Assembly (NCBI RefSeq): GCF_001436755.1
Contig: NZ_AYZD01000001.1
Location: forward strand, 124,001 to 188,000
Direction: 5' to 3'
Length of the DNA: 64,000 bases
Source of the DNA: Liquorilactobacillus aquaticus DSM 21051
GTDB lineage: Bacteria; Bacillota; Bacilli; Lactobacillales; Lactobacillaceae
Under the pieces are notes generated by a model that had not been told where the DNA came from, searched no databases, and saw nothing but the letters and a program-made list of their open reading frames with translations. The stretch's first letter is position 1, and every line of letters starts with the position of its first letter. A program made the position numbers and the translations under genes. Below are positions 19,805-34,627 of the stretch, piece after piece.

Positions 19805-20158
19805 TTATTTCCATTCGTTCTCATAAGTATCGACTTTAAATCCACAAGTCACATGGTCTCCTTCAACCATGAGAGGACGTTTAATCAATTTCCCATCACT
19901 AGCAAGAATTTTACTTGCTTCAGTAATATTCATTGTAGGAACCTTATCCTTGAGTTTCAATTCGCGATACTTTATACCACTAGTATTAAAAAAATACTTA
20001 AGCGGTTGCTTGCTTTTCTTTATCCATTCAGCTAACCGCTCAGCCGTAGGGGGGTCTTTCACAATATCAATTTTTTCATATTCAACAGAATTTTCATCTA
20101 ACCACTTCTTTGTTTTGTGACATGTACTGCACTTGCTGTAACAATAAAACTGTTTCAT
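19805..20158 (-). CDS. ArsC/Spx-family thioredoxin-fold protein
   Basis: 117-residue member of the arsenate reductase-like (ArsC/YffB/YusI) family. It has the CxxC in YSKCSTCHKTKKWLDE (Cys about residues 8 and 11), KYFNTSG-type sequence LKYFFNTSGIKYREL, and the conserved IKRPLMV near residue 93, the family's cis-proline region with the arginine used by ArsC. It could be a glutathione-independent reductase or a Spx-like regulator; the RNA-polymerase-binding features of true Spx are not evident, so I favour the YusI type. Monocistronic between suf and rodA. Confidence 0.85.
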   Translation of the reverse strand: MKQFYCYSKCSTCHKTKKWLDENSVEYEKIDIVKDPPTAERLAEWIKKSKQPLKYFFNTSGIKYRELKLKDKVPTMNITEASKILASDGKLIKRPLMVEGDHVTCGFKVDTYENEWK

Positions 20159-20249
20159 TTAAAACACCCCTTTTATTAGCCTTTCACTTCACTCCATTAT
20201 ACAAAAAAAGATCAACTATAAAAATAGCTAATCTTAATCTAACTTTATT

Positions 20250-21449
20250 TTAATGGAATTCCTTACTACTACTGAACATATAACTCTTATTATGGAAGCG
20301 CATCGACATAATCAATCCAATTCCAATCATATTCCCAATCAACGCTGAACCCCCTTGACTTATGAATGGTAATGGAATACCAGTCAGAGGTAAAAGTCCA
20401 ATGCTCATCCCAACGTTTTCAAAAACATGGAACAAAATCATCATAATAACGCCAGTTGAAATGTAAGCATAAAATTCGTTCTTTGTATCAAAAGTTACTT
20501 GAATCATCTGGAAAATCAATAGTAAATAGATAAAGATCAAAAGGCAACCGCCAATAAAACCAAAGTTTTCTCCAATAACTGAAAAAATCATATCCGACTC
20601 ACGAACTGGAACATAAACTTTCGAGACATCAAAGCCTCTTCCAAGTAACTTACCTGAACCAATCGCTTTCATGCTCTGCCACAATTGGTAACTACTACCC
20701 GAAGTGCTCGCTGACGGATCCAACCACGCCTCAATACGTTGAAACTGATACGACTTAAATCCCAAACCCATCAAAATATTTCGTCCGTAAATAACCAAAA
20801 TGATAGCTGTTCCACCAACAAGCGTCGCAACTGTTGCAACCGGTAAGATAATTTTCCAGGTAATACCTGAAACTAAAATAACTCCGCCAAGTATTGCAAA
20901 GAAAACCAGCATTGTTCCCAAATCATTTTGCAATTTTAACAAAACTGCAATTGGGAGCGTCCACGCAAACATCTTCCCCAGCAAACGCCAGTCTGAATTA
21001 GCGTTATGTACAGGATACTCACTATTGTGCTGTGAAACGACCCGCCCCAGTATTAATATATATGCGGGCTTCATTATTTCTGATGGCTGAAAAGTTAATC
21101 CTGCTATTGAAAACCAACTTTTAGCCCCTGTGCTTGCAAAATAAGAACGACTATAAAAGACTAGCACAAGCAGAAGAAGTGTGATCCCGACTCCGTATGC
21201 AACGGGAGCCAGCTTCCATAACTGTTCAGCGTCGAACTGCATAATTACGACTACAGCAGTCGTTCCAAGACCATACCATACAACTTGCATAAGTAATGCC
21301 TTTGTGATGCTTGTTGTACTGGTATCATGTTTAGCAGCAACGTAAATTGATGCCATTCCGATTACGGCCAGAATCAGCACTGAAAAAACAATACCGTAAT
21401 CGATCCTTGAATCGTCATTATCTGCCCTTGTCAGCTGTTTTTCTGCCAA
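20250..21449 (-). CDS. rodA: Rod-shape SEDS glycosyltransferase RodA
   Basis: Polytopic membrane peptidoglycan polymerase of the SEDS family that works with a class B PBP in cell elongation. 399 residues with about ten membrane spans. Signatures: FQPSEIMKPAYI near 122, LQNDLGTMLVF near 173, the catalytic-aspartate region RIEAWLDPSAS near 243, FSVIGENFGFIGG near 292 and TGIPLPFISQGGSALI near 360. It probably starts at TTG 21449 (AAAGGAGGATCAGC upstream). It is the distal gene of the minus-strand shape cluster murA-mbl-yidD-DUF2969-rodA, which supports RodA rather than FtsW. Confidence 0.93.
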   Translation of the reverse strand: MAEKQLTRADNDDSRIDYGIVFSVLILAVIGMASIYVAAKHDTSTTSITKALLMQVVWYGLGTTAVVVIMQFDAEQLWKLAPVAYGVGITLLLLVLVFYSRSYFASTGAKSWFSIAGLTFQPSEIMKPAYILILGRVVSQHNSEYPVHNANSDWRLLGKMFAWTLPIAVLLKLQNDLGTMLVFFAILGGVILVSGITWKIILPVATVATLVGGTAIILVIYGRNILMGLGFKSYQFQRIEAWLDPSASTSGSSYQLWQSMKAIGSGKLLGRGFDVSKVYVPVRESDMIFSVIGENFGFIGGCLLIFIYLLLIFQMIQVTFDTKNEFYAYISTGVIMMILFHVFENVGMSIGLLPLTGIPLPFISQGGSALIGNMIGIGLIMSMRFHNKSYMFSSSKEFH

Positions 21450-21536
21450 AGCTGATCCTCCTTTATAAAAAATTTACTTTTTTTGTTTATAAACAAATTG
21501 TCGACTAATATACAAATTTAGCCGACAAAAAACTAC

Positions 21537-21761
21537 TTAATTGACTCGATGCAGATGGTAGTCCCGAATCAAAATATTGACTGCTTCTTTTTGAGAACTT
21601 GCCTTAAATGTCTCGCCATTTGGCAATAACACTACAAACCTGTTCCCATCTTGTTCAACAGCCCCAATCTTATCTTGCTCCGTTTTCAATTCCAGAACAA
21701 CATTGCCATTGACCATCTTCTCTTCCTCAAAGATCTCAATATTTTTCTCTTTTCTTGCCAC
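21537..21761 (-). CDS. DUF2969 family protein
   Basis: 74-residue cytoplasmic protein of unknown function found in lactobacilli, enterococci and related taxa. Charged N-terminus (MARKEKNIEIFEEE), beta-rich middle (VVLELKTEQDKIGAVEQDGNRFVVLLPNGE) and C-terminal AVNILIRDYHLHR. Probable GTG start at 21761 behind AGGAGGAGCACT. It lies between yidD and rodA, a position conserved in lactobacilli, so a link to cell-envelope growth is possible but unproven. Confidence 0.85.
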   Translation of the reverse strand: MARKEKNIEIFEEEKMVNGNVVLELKTEQDKIGAVEQDGNRFVVLLPNGETFKASSQKEAVNILIRDYHLHRVN

Positions 21762-21782
21762 AGTGCTCCTCCTAATAATACT

Positions 21783-22031
21783 TTACTTTTTACCTTTTCG
21801 ATTTCGTTTTAAACTGAAGTACCCTGGAACCGGGTCATATCCGCCGCGCACAAATGGATGACACCTCAAAAGACGTGCGATCCCCATCAAAGTTCCCTTC
21901 AACGCTCCATGTTTTTTGAGAGCTTGCAGCATATACTGCGAACATGTAGGGTAATAACGACAACTTGGAGGAAAAAAAGGCGAAATGAATTTCTGATAAG
22001 CACGAACTAACATTATTAATAGAAACCTCAT
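21783..22031 (-). CDS. yidD: Membrane protein insertion efficiency factor YidD
   Basis: Small amphipathic protein proposed to help YidC/Sec insert membrane proteins. From ATG 22031 ([18 protein letters not shown]), preceded by AAGAAGGGTATAGC, it has 82 residues; the longer in-frame start at 22055 lacks a ribosome site. The family pattern is complete: [38 protein letters not shown]-like [18 protein letters not shown], with three cysteines. Lies between mbl and DUF2969. Confidence 0.94.
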   Translation of the reverse strand: MRFLLIMLVRAYQKFISPFFPPSCRYYPTCSQYMLQALKKHGALKGTLMGIARLLRCHPFVRGGYDPVPGYFSLKRNRKGKK

Positions 22032-22071
22032 GCTATACCCTTCTTTCAAATTCACCTTTTATCCAATTATT

Positions 22072-23067
22072 TTACTTTTTTGTCTTCTTACTCTTTGCAA
22101 TGTGATTCAACAAATTGCCCGTTCCTAAAGCAACATCGTCTAAAGGTGTAGAAGCCACTGTCACAGGAACTTTCAAGTGATCCGAAAATAATTGATCAAT
22201 TCCATCTAATAATGCACCGCCACCAGTTAAGATCAATCCACGATCAATAATATCTGCAGCCAGCTCAGGTGGAGTCTGTTCTAAAACTTCTTTAGCAGCG
22301 GCAATTACTGAGAGCATTGTATCACGCAGAGCTTGCTCAATCTCATCTGAAGATAACTGTATCGTCCGTGGCAACCCGTTCACAATGTCACGTCCCCTGA
22401 TCTCCATTTCCTTCTTTCGATGTCCTGCAACAACCGTTCCAATTTCAATTTTCGCTTTTTCAGCAGTACGTTCCCCAATCTGAAGAGAATGCCTCTTTTT
22501 AACGTAAGATGAAATGTCATTGCTCAAACGATCACCCGCAATGCGTAAAGAACGACTGACCACAATATCGCCTAAAGAAATGACCGCAATATCGCTTGTT
22601 CCACCCCCAATATCAATAACCATACTACCGTGAGGTTGAAAAATATCTAATCCTGCGCCAATAGCGGCAACTTTAGGCTCTTCTTCAAGGTAAACTGCAC
22701 CCCCGCCAGATTTTTCAGCAGCCTGACGAATCGCTTTACGTTCAATTGAAGTTGTATTGGTCGGACAACAAATCAAAATGTTTGGCTTAGACATAAAACC
22801 CTTAACATTTAATTTCTTTATGAAATAAGACAGCATCTGTTCTGTTATGTCAAAATCAGCAATCACACCATCTTTAAGTGGTCGAATTGCGCGAATGTTG
22901 CTAGGTGTACGACCAACCATCTTGTATGCTTCTGATCCGACCGCTAAGACGCGTCCTGTATGTGTATCGATCGCGACCACTGAAGGCTCGTTTAAAACAA
23001 TGCCTTTGCCCTGCACATTGATTAAAACGTTAGCAGTGCCTAAATCAATACCAATATCTTTAGCCAT
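22072..23067 (-). CDS. mreB: Cell-shape actin homologue MreB/Mbl
   Basis: Bacterial actin that forms membrane-associated filaments to guide lateral wall synthesis. 331 residues with the actin phosphate loops DIGIDLGTANVLI (residues 4-16) and VIDIGGGTSDIAVIS near 157, the adenosine motif LTGGGALLDGID near 285, and EEPKVAAIGAGLDIF. The stretches ICCPTNTTSIE and IRGRDIVNGLPRTI resemble Mbl of Bacillus as much as MreB, so the Mbl paralogue is likely. RBS AAGGAGAGTAATT. Neighbours are murA upstream and rodA downstream, all serving elongation. Confidence 0.93.
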   Translation of the reverse strand: MAKDIGIDLGTANVLINVQGKGIVLNEPSVVAIDTHTGRVLAVGSEAYKMVGRTPSNIRAIRPLKDGVIADFDITEQMLSYFIKKLNVKGFMSKPNILICCPTNTTSIERKAIRQAAEKSGGGAVYLEEEPKVAAIGAGLDIFQPHGSMVIDIGGGTSDIAVISLGDIVVSRSLRIAGDRLSNDISSYVKKRHSLQIGERTAEKAKIEIGTVVAGHRKKEMEIRGRDIVNGLPRTIQLSSDEIEQALRDTMLSVIAAAKEVLEQTPPELAADIIDRGLILTGGGALLDGIDQLFSDHLKVPVTVASTPLDDVALGTGNLLNHIAKSKKTKK

Positions 23068-23267
23068 AATTACTCTCCTTCAACAAATTAGATGTATTGC
23101 TGCACAATTAATTAATACCAGCATAGTTCATATGCAAAAAATCATTACCATTATAGCACAAATAAGCTTGCACAAAAATACACAATCACCTCTGCCGATA
23201 AACAATATAAAAATTTAAGATTAGCCGTTTCTTATAAACAATAACTAATAGAGCTTATTGCCCTTCA

Positions 23268-24572
23268 TCATAACTTAGTAATTTGTTGTAACGGATGAGT
23301 TTCGAGAACTTCGTCATCAATACGTTTTATTTCAGCACCCAAATTTGCAAGCTTTTTATGAAAATTGTAGTATCCACGATCTAAGTATTTAAGTTGTGAT
23401 ACCTGTGTATACCCTTTTGCAACAAGGCCAGCTAAAATCAAAGCAGCGGCGGCACGCAAATCAGTTGCCTCAACTTCAGCCCCATGAAATTCTGTTGGAC
23501 CTTCTAAAGCAACCGACTTGCCCTCAATATTGAACTTAGCATTCATTCGGCGTAGCTCTTCAAGGTGCATAAACCGATTCTCAAAAACTGTCTCTGTCAA
23601 CATGCTTGTTCCAGCAGCCAATAATTGCAATACCGATAGTTGTGGCTGCATATCAGTTGGAAAGCCTGGATGCGGCAGAGTTTTTACAGAAACTGGTTTT
23701 AAATTTGACGTTCCAATGATTCTGATACCATCATCACCTTCAATGACAGTTACACCCATTTCTTCTAATTTTGAAATTAGTGGCTTGTTATGTTCTGCAA
23801 TAGCATTTTTGACTAAAACATTACCATTTGTAATCGCAGCAGCAACCATGAAGGTTCCAGCTTCAATTCGATCCTGGATAACAGTATGCTGCACACCATG
23901 CAGATGGTTGACTCCCGTAATTTTAATCGTTTCTGTTCCCGCTCCCGAGACTTTTGCTCCCATTTGATTGAGATAATTTGCTAAATCAACAATTTCAGGT
24001 TCACGTGCAACATTCTCAATAATAGTTGTCCCTTTGGCCAACGTTGCAGCCATCATGATGTTCTGTGTTGCGCCAACGCTTGGAAAATCAAGATAAATAT
24101 TAGCACCCACTAAACCGCTTGTAAAAGCTTCAATATACCCGTCATGCTGTTCAACTTTCGCGCCCATCGCAGCCAGACCTTTCAGATGTAAATCAATTGG
24201 ACGCGAGCCAATGGCACAACCACCTGGCATTGCGACCTTCGCATGCTTTAATCTAGCTAACAAAGGACCAAACACAACGATCGAAGCGCGCATTTTAGAA
24301 ACATACTTGAATGGAGCTTCATACGAAGGCTGATCAGTTGCATCAAGCAAGACCGTTTTCTTTTCTTCATCCATATCGACCTTAACGTTCAAGAATCTTA
24401 ACATGTTATTCATCATATGAACATCCGACAAGACCGGAACATTGTCTAAGTAGCTTTTACCTTCACTTGCTAATAAACTAGCAGCTAAAATAGGTAAAAC
24501 AGCATTTTTTGCTCCTTCAATTCCAACTTCACCTTTTAGTGGATTTCCACCATGAACAATAATCTTTTCCAA
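23268..24572 (-). CDS. murA: UDP-N-acetylglucosamine 1-carboxyvinyltransferase
   Basis: First committed step of peptidoglycan synthesis: transfers enolpyruvate from PEP to UDP-GlcNAc. I place the start at TTG 24572 (protein begins [14 protein letters not shown]), 7 bases after GGAGGAAT; this gives about 434 residues. An in-frame ATG at 24596 has no ribosome site. Visible: [12 protein letters not shown] near 20, the fosfomycin-target cysteine in [17 protein letters not shown] near 117, and C-terminal [13 protein letters not shown]. It follows DUF1146 and the atp operon, as in most lactobacilli. Confidence 0.95.
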   Translation of the reverse strand: MEKIIVHGGNPLKGEVGIEGAKNAVLPILAASLLASEGKSYLDNVPVLSDVHMMNNMLRFLNVKVDMDEEKKTVLLDATDQPSYEAPFKYVSKMRASIVVFGPLLARLKHAKVAMPGGCAIGSRPIDLHLKGLAAMGAKVEQHDGYIEAFTSGLVGANIYLDFPSVGATQNIMMAATLAKGTTIIENVAREPEIVDLANYLNQMGAKVSGAGTETIKITGVNHLHGVQHTVIQDRIEAGTFMVAAAITNGNVLVKNAIAEHNKPLISKLEEMGVTVIEGDDGIRIIGTSNLKPVSVKTLPHPGFPTDMQPQLSVLQLLAAGTSMLTETVFENRFMHLEELRRMNAKFNIEGKSVALEGPTEFHGAEVEATDLRAAAALILAGLVAKGYTQVSQLKYLDRGYYNFHKKLANLGAEIKRIDDEVLETHPLQQITKL

Positions 24573-24653
24573 TACAATTCCTCCAAAACGTCTCATTATT
24601 CAACAAATAATTAAGCTACAGCCAAAAAACACTATCAAATAACATATGCTCGA

Positions 24654-24890
24654 TCAGAATGACAGCAAGTATGTAAGATTGCGAACATTATCAATAAAAC
24701 TAAGAAAGAAGGAGCTACAAGTATAGCCAATTGCAATCGACACCATCACTAACAAAATATTGAAATACCTTTGCCTTGTGGGAGTTATCCATCGATCAAA
24801 ACGCAAAGATTGAAGACTAACAAAAGCAAGTGTGATGAAAGCAAAGTGACTTACCAATGTTAACAAAGCTAGAAAACCATAATACTTCAT
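24654..24890 (-). CDS. DUF1146 (YwzB-type) small membrane protein
   Basis: About 78 residues from ATG 24890 (MKYYGFLALLTL), 9 bases after AAGGGG. Two membrane helices (about 5-28 and 45-68) separated by the family motif SLQSLRFDRWI. Function unknown. DUF1146 genes sit between atpC and murA in many Firmicutes, as here. Whether it is co-transcribed with the atp operon is doubtful, because a strong terminator lies between them. Confidence 0.85.
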   Translation of the reverse strand: MKYYGFLALLTLVSHFAFITLAFVSLQSLRFDRWITPTRQRYFNILLVMVSIAIGYTCSSFFLSFIDNVRNLTYLLSF

Positions 24891-25061
24891 TAAAAACAAC
24901 CCCTTAATTGTTTCAGATTAATAATAGCATAAAAAAAAACGTCCGTCTTCAAAAATGTAACTAATTTGTAATATTTTAATTATTTATCCATATTAAAAAC
25001 GTTTTAAACTCACATTTAACAAAAAATACCTTTTCTATTAAATAAGGGATAAAAAACACAC

Positions 25062-25107
25062 AAAAAGGCTGAAACATTGAGTAAAATCCTCTGTCTCAGC
25101 CTTTTTT
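25062..25107. terminator. Terminator of the ATP synthase operon
   Basis: AAAAAGGCTGA (25062-25072) pairs with TCAGCCTTTTT (25096-25106). The T-tract exists on both strands. It lies 80 bases beyond the atpC stop on the minus strand and carries the aGGCTGa arms of the dispersed terminator family. Confidence 0.85.
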
Positions 25108-25185
25108 CAAAATATTAATTTGATATGCTGTATGAAGTGTCTAAAAACTGTTACTTTTCACACACATAAATACTAATTACACTAT

Positions 25186-25611
25186 CTAATGTTTTGAGAT
25201 ATTCAAACGATTAACTGCCCGTCGTAACGAAACTTCTGCCCGACGAAGTGTATCAACATCATGTTCTTGTTTTGCACGTGCCAGTTTCTCTTCTGCACGT
25301 TTTCGAGCTCGCTCAGCACGTTCTAAATCAATATTCTCTTTGAGCTCAGCGCTATTAGCTACAACAGTCGCAATGTTGTTAGAAAATTCAACAAAACCGC
25401 CACTAACAGCAATTTCCTCAAATTTATCATCAGTTCCATCGATCTTTACGCGAACCTCGTCAATTTGAAGTGAGGCAAGAACTGGAACATGATTCGGCAA
25501 AACACCAATTTCACCAACAGTCGTTTTAAAGATAGCCATTGTAGTTTGTTCTTCATAGACACTACCATCAGGAGTAACAATATTAACTGTCAAAACAGAT
25601 TGCTCAGCCAT
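25186..25611 (-). CDS. atpC: ATP synthase epsilon subunit
   Basis: Central-stalk regulatory subunit of the F1 sector. 141 residues: N-terminal beta-sandwich (VNIVTPDGSVYEE, GEIGVLPNHVPVLASL near 33) and a C-terminal two-helix region rich in Arg/Glu (ERARKRAEEKLARAKQEHD near 100) that can inhibit ATP hydrolysis. RBS AGGAGGTAACGTTTA. Last gene of atpBEFHAGDC, 17 bases after atpD. Confidence 0.97.
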   Translation of the reverse strand: MAEQSVLTVNIVTPDGSVYEEQTTMAIFKTTVGEIGVLPNHVPVLASLQIDEVRVKIDGTDDKFEEIAVSGGFVEFSNNIATVVANSAELKENIDLERAERARKRAEEKLARAKQEHDVDTLRRAEVSLRRAVNRLNISKH

Positions 25612-25628
25612 TAAACGTTACCTCCTTA

Positions 25629-28002
<2,374 letters not shown>

Positions 28003-28021
28003 TAACTCTCACCAACCTTTC

Positions 28022-29548
<1,527 letters not shown>

Positions 29549-29555
29549 TTATAAT

Positions 29556-30098
29556 TCATTTCAATAACAGACGCTTGATGCGTGCAATTTTTGTCTTGAT
29601 CGAACCATCATAAATATAACTATTCGACTTAAGAATGACCCCACCGATAATCTCGGGATCAACCTTTTCATCAAGATAAACCTTTTTAGCACCAACTACG
29701 CCTGCAAATGAAGATGCAAGTCTTTCTTTTTGAGCATCTTCTAATTTGATGGCAGTAACAACAGATGCCCGAACTGTCTTTTCAAATTCATCATTTAATC
29801 TAATATATTCATCAATGATCGCATCTAAATTACAGATACGCCCATAGTCAAAAGTCATATTTAATAAATTAGTAACTATTTGTGATGCTGTCTTCGTTAG
29901 AAACTTGACCATTTTTACCTTATCTAAATATGAAATTTGTTTACTAGTTAAAAATACGTTCAACTCCGGTTGTTCTTCGAAAACTTTCTTCAATTCTGTC
30001 AATTCTTCTAACAAAGATTGACGGCTATCTTGTTCTTCGGCTAAATCGAACAAAGCCTTTCCATAACGATGGGCAACCATTTCTCTATTTAGCTTCAT
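29556..30098 (-). CDS. atpH: ATP synthase delta subunit
   Basis: Stator protein joining F1 to subunit b. 180 residues from ATG 30098 ([20 protein letters not shown]), preceded by GGGGAAGCAAA; the start overlaps the atpF stop (30085) by 14 bases. N-terminal helical domain with [12 protein letters not shown], and C-terminal domain with the family signature [33 protein letters not shown] (seen as [10 protein letters not shown] and YDGSIKTKI). Confidence 0.95.
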   Translation of the reverse strand: MKLNREMVAHRYGKALFDLAEEQDSRQSLLEELTELKKVFEEQPELNVFLTSKQISYLDKVKMVKFLTKTASQIVTNLLNMTFDYGRICNLDAIIDEYIRLNDEFEKTVRASVVTAIKLEDAQKERLASSFAGVVGAKKVYLDEKVDPEIIGGVILKSNSYIYDGSIKTKIARIKRLLLK

Positions 30099-30609
30099 TT
30101 TGCTTCCCCAACCCTTCGATATAAGAATCAATTAAGGCCTTCTGATCATTTGCATTTAAATCTTTGCGAATGATTTTCGAAGCAATTTCAATAGATAATT
30201 CTGCAACATCATTTTTTACACTGTCTAAAGCATCTTGACGTTCACGTGAAATATCTTCCTTAGCATTCACCTTTAACGTCTGCGCTTTTTCTTGTGCATC
30301 GCTAACGATTGTAGCCTTTTGTTGTTCACCATTCTTTTTTGCTCGCTCAATTATTTTAGAAGCTTCAAAATGGGAATCCTTTAAAGCATCCTGGCGCTGT
30401 TCAGCTAGATCCTCTGCCTTCTTGCGGGCTGATTCCGCAGAATCAAGATCACCAGAAATTTTATCGGCACGCTTGTCCATCATTTCGCTTACTGGTCCCC
30501 AAGCAAAATGTTTCAGTAAAGCCATTAAAACTATGAAAAGGACAAGATAAAAAATCGTGTCACCCCATTGAACCCCATTTGCAGCTCCTAACAAAAATGT
30601 TGAACTCAT
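30085..30609 (-). CDS. atpF: ATP synthase subunit b
   Basis: Peripheral stalk. 174 residues with one N-terminal membrane helix (about 16-35, [21 protein letters not shown]) and a long charged coiled coil to residue 150 ([20 protein letters not shown] and onward). RBS GGAGGTGTCAATAG precedes the ATG. Forms the stator with atpH, which it overlaps. Confidence 0.96.
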   Translation of the reverse strand: MSSTFLLGAANGVQWGDTIFYLVLFIVLMALLKHFAWGPVSEMMDKRADKISGDLDSAESARKKAEDLAEQRQDALKDSHFEASKIIERAKKNGEQQKATIVSDAQEKAQTLKVNAKEDISRERQDALDSVKNDVAELSIEIASKIIRKDLNANDQKALIDSYIEGLGKQNEAK

Positions 30610-30657
30610 CTATTGACACCTCCTCCATACTCAACTAAATATTGACAAAAGAATTTG

Positions 30658-31618
<961 letters not shown>

Positions 31619-31718
31619 GTCTCACCTCTTTTCACAGTTGGATGTACGACCCAACAATTATGGGAAAAAGCATGGTACAAAAGGTTCCAAAGAAATTGAA
31701 TCTTTGAATACACAAGAA

Positions 31719-31747
31719 ATCATACCACCATTTTACAAAAAACACAA
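31719..31747 (-). promoter_or_regulatory. Promoter of the ATP synthase operon
   Basis: On the minus strand TTGTGT (31742-31747) and TATGAT (31719-31724) are 17 bases apart, about 100 bases upstream of atpB. The remainder of the 31619-32047 gap holds the upp terminator and otherwise nothing that I can name. Confidence 0.6.
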
Positions 31748-31900
31748 AACGTCTTTGAAAACTAAAGAAAGCGTATTCTATGCTAGTTTAATCATGCTTT
31801 CAGCTTTATAATAATATTTTGGCAAAAAACAAATTTTCAGGATTTTCCATGTTTTTGTGTAAATGTTCTCAATCATCGAAGAAAAAATTTAATATATAAA

Positions 31901-31945
31901 AACAGGAAGCTAAACCAAAATGCAATTTTGGCTCAACTCCCTGTT
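31901..31945 (-). terminator. Terminator of the tdk-upp gene group
   Basis: A 20-base arm (31926-31945) pairs with 31901-31920 with few mismatches (AACAGGGAGTTGAGCCAAAA against TTTTGGTTTAGCTTCCTGTT), followed on the minus strand by TTT. It separates upp from the ATP synthase promoter. Confidence 0.8.
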
Positions 31946-32047
31946 ACTATTTTACAATCTCTATACCAAGCCGTCTCAAGCGTTGGCTATTTTCGTCCAA
32001 CAGCAAATTACTCATAATCGATTCAGATTATGTTCATATCTTAACTG

Positions 32048-32677
32048 CTACTTCGTTCCAAAAAGACGATCACCAGCATCGCCAAGTCCTGGAACAATAT
32101 AACCATTTTCGTCTAAATGGTCATCTAACGCAGCAGCAAAAACATCAATATCAGGATGAGCATCGCGCAGAGCTTTTACACCTTCAGGAGCAGCTACCAA
32201 ACAAACAAACTTAATGTTCACAGCTCCACGTTTTTTCAGCGCATCAACAGCCATGATAGCTGAACCGCCTGTCGCTAGCATAGGATCGACAACAAAGATA
32301 TCTCGACTTGCTAAATTATCTGGCATTTTAACAAAGTATTCTGTAGGTTTCAAAGTTTTCTCGTCCCGATACATTCCAACATGACCAACTTTGGCTGCCG
32401 GAATCAGTTCAAGAATTCCATCAACCATCCCTAAACCAGCGCGGAGAATAGGTACAATAACGACCTTCTTGCCCGCAAGCTGTTTCTGGATCGTTTTAAT
32501 AATAGGTGTCTTAACTTCACAGTCCTCTAAAGGCATATCACGTGAAACTTCGTATGCCATTAGTTCTGCAATTTCATTTACGACCTGCCTAAACTCTCTC
32601 GTTCCACAGTTTTCATTCCGAATAATTGTCAACTTATGCTGTATCAGTGGGTGATTCAATACTTCAAACTTTCCCAA
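32048..32677 (-). CDS. upp: Uracil phosphoribosyltransferase
   Basis: Salvages uracil with PRPP to give UMP. I set the start at TTG 32677 (protein [16 protein letters not shown]), 8 bases after AAGGAG; the in-frame GTG at 32686 would touch the Shine-Dalgarno sequence, and UPPs of lactobacilli normally begin MGKFEVLDHP. 209 residues with [12 protein letters not shown] near 75, the PRPP loop [15 protein letters not shown] near 127 and uracil-binding [13 protein letters not shown] near 192. Lies between sua5 and the atp operon, as in other lactobacilli. Confidence 0.96.
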   Translation of the reverse strand: MGKFEVLNHPLIQHKLTIIRNENCGTREFRQVVNEIAELMAYEVSRDMPLEDCEVKTPIIKTIQKQLAGKKVVIVPILRAGLGMVDGILELIPAAKVGHVGMYRDEKTLKPTEYFVKMPDNLASRDIFVVDPMLATGGSAIMAVDALKKRGAVNIKFVCLVAAPEGVKALRDAHPDIDVFAAALDDHLDENGYIVPGLGDAGDRLFGTK

Positions 32678-32743
32678 TTTAGCCACTCCTTTTTCTTCCT
32701 AATATATTTTAGCTGATAACATTGTTTTTTACTAGCTCAATTT

Positions 32744-33760
32744 TTATTTTTCGAAAAATCGATCTCCAGCTGATTTTCTTAAACGATTCATATAAGCTGC
32801 TCCCAAACCTTTTTCAGCAAAACCCGCTGCTAAAATCCACTTCACTGGCTGCTCATTGTCAAAATATCTTAAACCAGCAAAAAGGCGTTGACTTGCAGTG
32901 TGAATATCTGACCCCAAGTCATAGGGAATACAATTATCTGGAAGATTCTTTTCAAGATCGGTATTTAAAGCCATAATTCCAATCTTCTTATTACTTTTTT
33001 TAGCCCAATCATATGCTACATTCCATTCTTTTTGCTTAACAATCAGGACTTGAGCATCTGGGGCATAGTGCTTGTACTTCATTCCTGGAGCTTTAGGTGT
33101 TTCTTTTTCTCCAACCTTATGCCGATCAAAAATAATTTTTTCACCAAGAAGTTGTTCAATCTCTTCACCTAAAACAGCACCTGGACGTAAAATAGTGGGA
33201 ACTTCAGATGACATGTCTAAAATAGTAGACTCAACTCCGACAGTTGTCGCACCATCATCAACAATACCAGCAATTCTGCCCTCCAGATCATGAAAAACAT
33301 GTTGCGCCGTCGTCGGACTTGGCTTACCAGATGAGTTGGCTGAGGGGCCTACTATTGGCACCCCTGCAAGATTAATAAGTTTACGTGTTACAGCATTATC
33401 TGGCATTCGGAACGCTGCTGTTTCCAGTCCTCCTGTTACAGCCCTTGATAAAGAACCTGGTTTGATTTTAAATATCAAGGTCAAAGATCCTGGCCAAAAA
33501 TGTTCAATTAGCTTTTGTGCATTCTGGCTAATATTATCGACATATTTTTCCATCATTTCAAATGATGCAACTGTAACGATCAAGGGATTGTCAGATGGAC
33601 GACCCTTAGCCATATAAACTCTTTTAACGGCTTGCTCATTTGTTGCATCAGCGCCCAAACCATATACAGTTTCAGTTGGAAAAGCTATCAGTTCGCCCTT
33701 TTTCAGCTCATCGGCTGCTTCAGTAATTTCATCAGTTTTATATATTTTCGTGATTAACAT
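32744..33760 (-). CDS. ywlC: L-threonylcarbamoyladenylate synthase (Sua5/YwlC)
   Basis: Makes threonylcarbamoyl-AMP for the t6A37 modification of tRNAs that read ANN codons. 338 residues, two domains: an N-terminal YrdC domain (FPTETVYGLGADATN near 28, KGRPSDNPLIV near 52, VGPSANSSGKPSPTTA near 137) and a C-terminal Sua5 domain beginning at APGMKYKHYAPDAQV near 228. This long form is the Sua5 rather than the TsaC type. 13 bases separate it from prmC upstream. No glyA gene lies between it and upp, unlike in some relatives. Confidence 0.95.
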   Translation of the reverse strand: MLITKIYKTDEITEAADELKKGELIAFPTETVYGLGADATNEQAVKRVYMAKGRPSDNPLIVTVASFEMMEKYVDNISQNAQKLIEHFWPGSLTLIFKIKPGSLSRAVTGGLETAAFRMPDNAVTRKLINLAGVPIVGPSANSSGKPSPTTAQHVFHDLEGRIAGIVDDGATTVGVESTILDMSSEVPTILRPGAVLGEEIEQLLGEKIIFDRHKVGEKETPKAPGMKYKHYAPDAQVLIVKQKEWNVAYDWAKKSNKKIGIMALNTDLEKNLPDNCIPYDLGSDIHTASQRLFAGLRYFDNEQPVKWILAAGFAEKGLGAAYMNRLRKSAGDRFFEK

Positions 33761-33772
33761 TCTTTCACCTTC

Positions 33773-34627
33773 TCATTGTTTGTTATTAAAAACAACTTTA
33801 ACCATCCTATCATGTCCTGTAATATCACTTTTTAAAATAACATCTGCATCGGGGAACTCTTGCTGGAAGATTTGTTTGACTGCTTTTCCTTGCTGAAAAC
33901 CGATTTCTAAATACAAAACTGCTTCATTTTCAAGATAAGCATTGATTTCAGCTGCAATTCTCCGATAAATAAACAAACCTTCAGCCGGAGCAAAGAGCGC
34001 CATGTGAGGCTCGTGTTCGATAACACTCTGATCCATCAAACTCTTTTCTGTCTCGGCAATGTAAGGTGGGTTGGACACAATAACGTTATACTTTTCTTTC
34101 AATGACGAAAATAAGTCACTACAGGAATTTTTAATTTTGAGTCCGTATCTCTGAGCATTTATCTCTGCCACTGAAAGTGCTGCCTGCGAAATATCCGTCA
34201 ATGTTACATCCCATGATGGTCTCTCAATTTTAAGTGAAATTCCGATAATACCAGTACCCGTGCCAATGTCAGCTATTTTTAAATCAGTTTTATCATTTTT
34301 AAAATCCTGCAGCACCCATTCAACTAATTCCTCCGTCTCTTGTCTAGGAATCAGAGTGTCTTCTGTAACTTTGAATTCACGTCCAAAAAATGACGCTTCA
34401 CCGAGCAGATACTGTGGAGGCCATCCCTGACAGACTTTATTTAACATCTCTTTGAACTTTGTAAGCTCAGCTTGAGGCATCTGCTGTTGATAATTCACTA
34501 ACAGGTCTGTCAAGTTCCAATCCTTCATCCCTAGCAAGAGTAAATCGACCACACTCTTATCAATTTTATGTTCGGACACAAAAGAAGAAGCCCATTTTTG
34601 GGCTTCAAAATACGTTAAGCTACTCAT
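33773..34627 (-). CDS. prmC: Release factor glutamine methyltransferase
   Basis: SAM-dependent enzyme that methylates the glutamine of the GGQ motif in release factors. 284 residues from ATG 34627 ([12 protein letters not shown]), which has GGAGAACTTGCAAA upstream and overlaps the prfA stop by 8 bases. SAM site [15 protein letters not shown] near 114 and catalytic NPPY in [11 protein letters not shown] near 184. PRETEEL-like sequence [15 protein letters not shown] is the usual PrmC linker. Encoded right after its substrate RF1. Confidence 0.96.
   Translation of the reverse strand: MSSLTYFEAQKWASSFVSEHKIDKSVVDLLLLGMKDWNLTDLLVNYQQQMPQAELTKFKEMLNKVCQGWPPQYLLGEASFFGREFKVTEDTLIPRQETEELVEWVLQDFKNDKTDLKIADIGTGTGIIGISLKIERPSWDVTLTDISQAALSVAEINAQRYGLKIKNSCSDLFSSLKEKYNVIVSNPPYIAETEKSLMDQSVIEHEPHMALFAPAEGLFIYRRIAAEINAYLENEAVLYLEIGFQQGKAVKQIFQQEFPDADVILKSDITGHDRMVKVVFNNKQ

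Noticed and set aside
23518-23967. 149-codon plus-strand frame antisense to murA
   Set aside because: Lies entirely within murA and lacks initiation signals.
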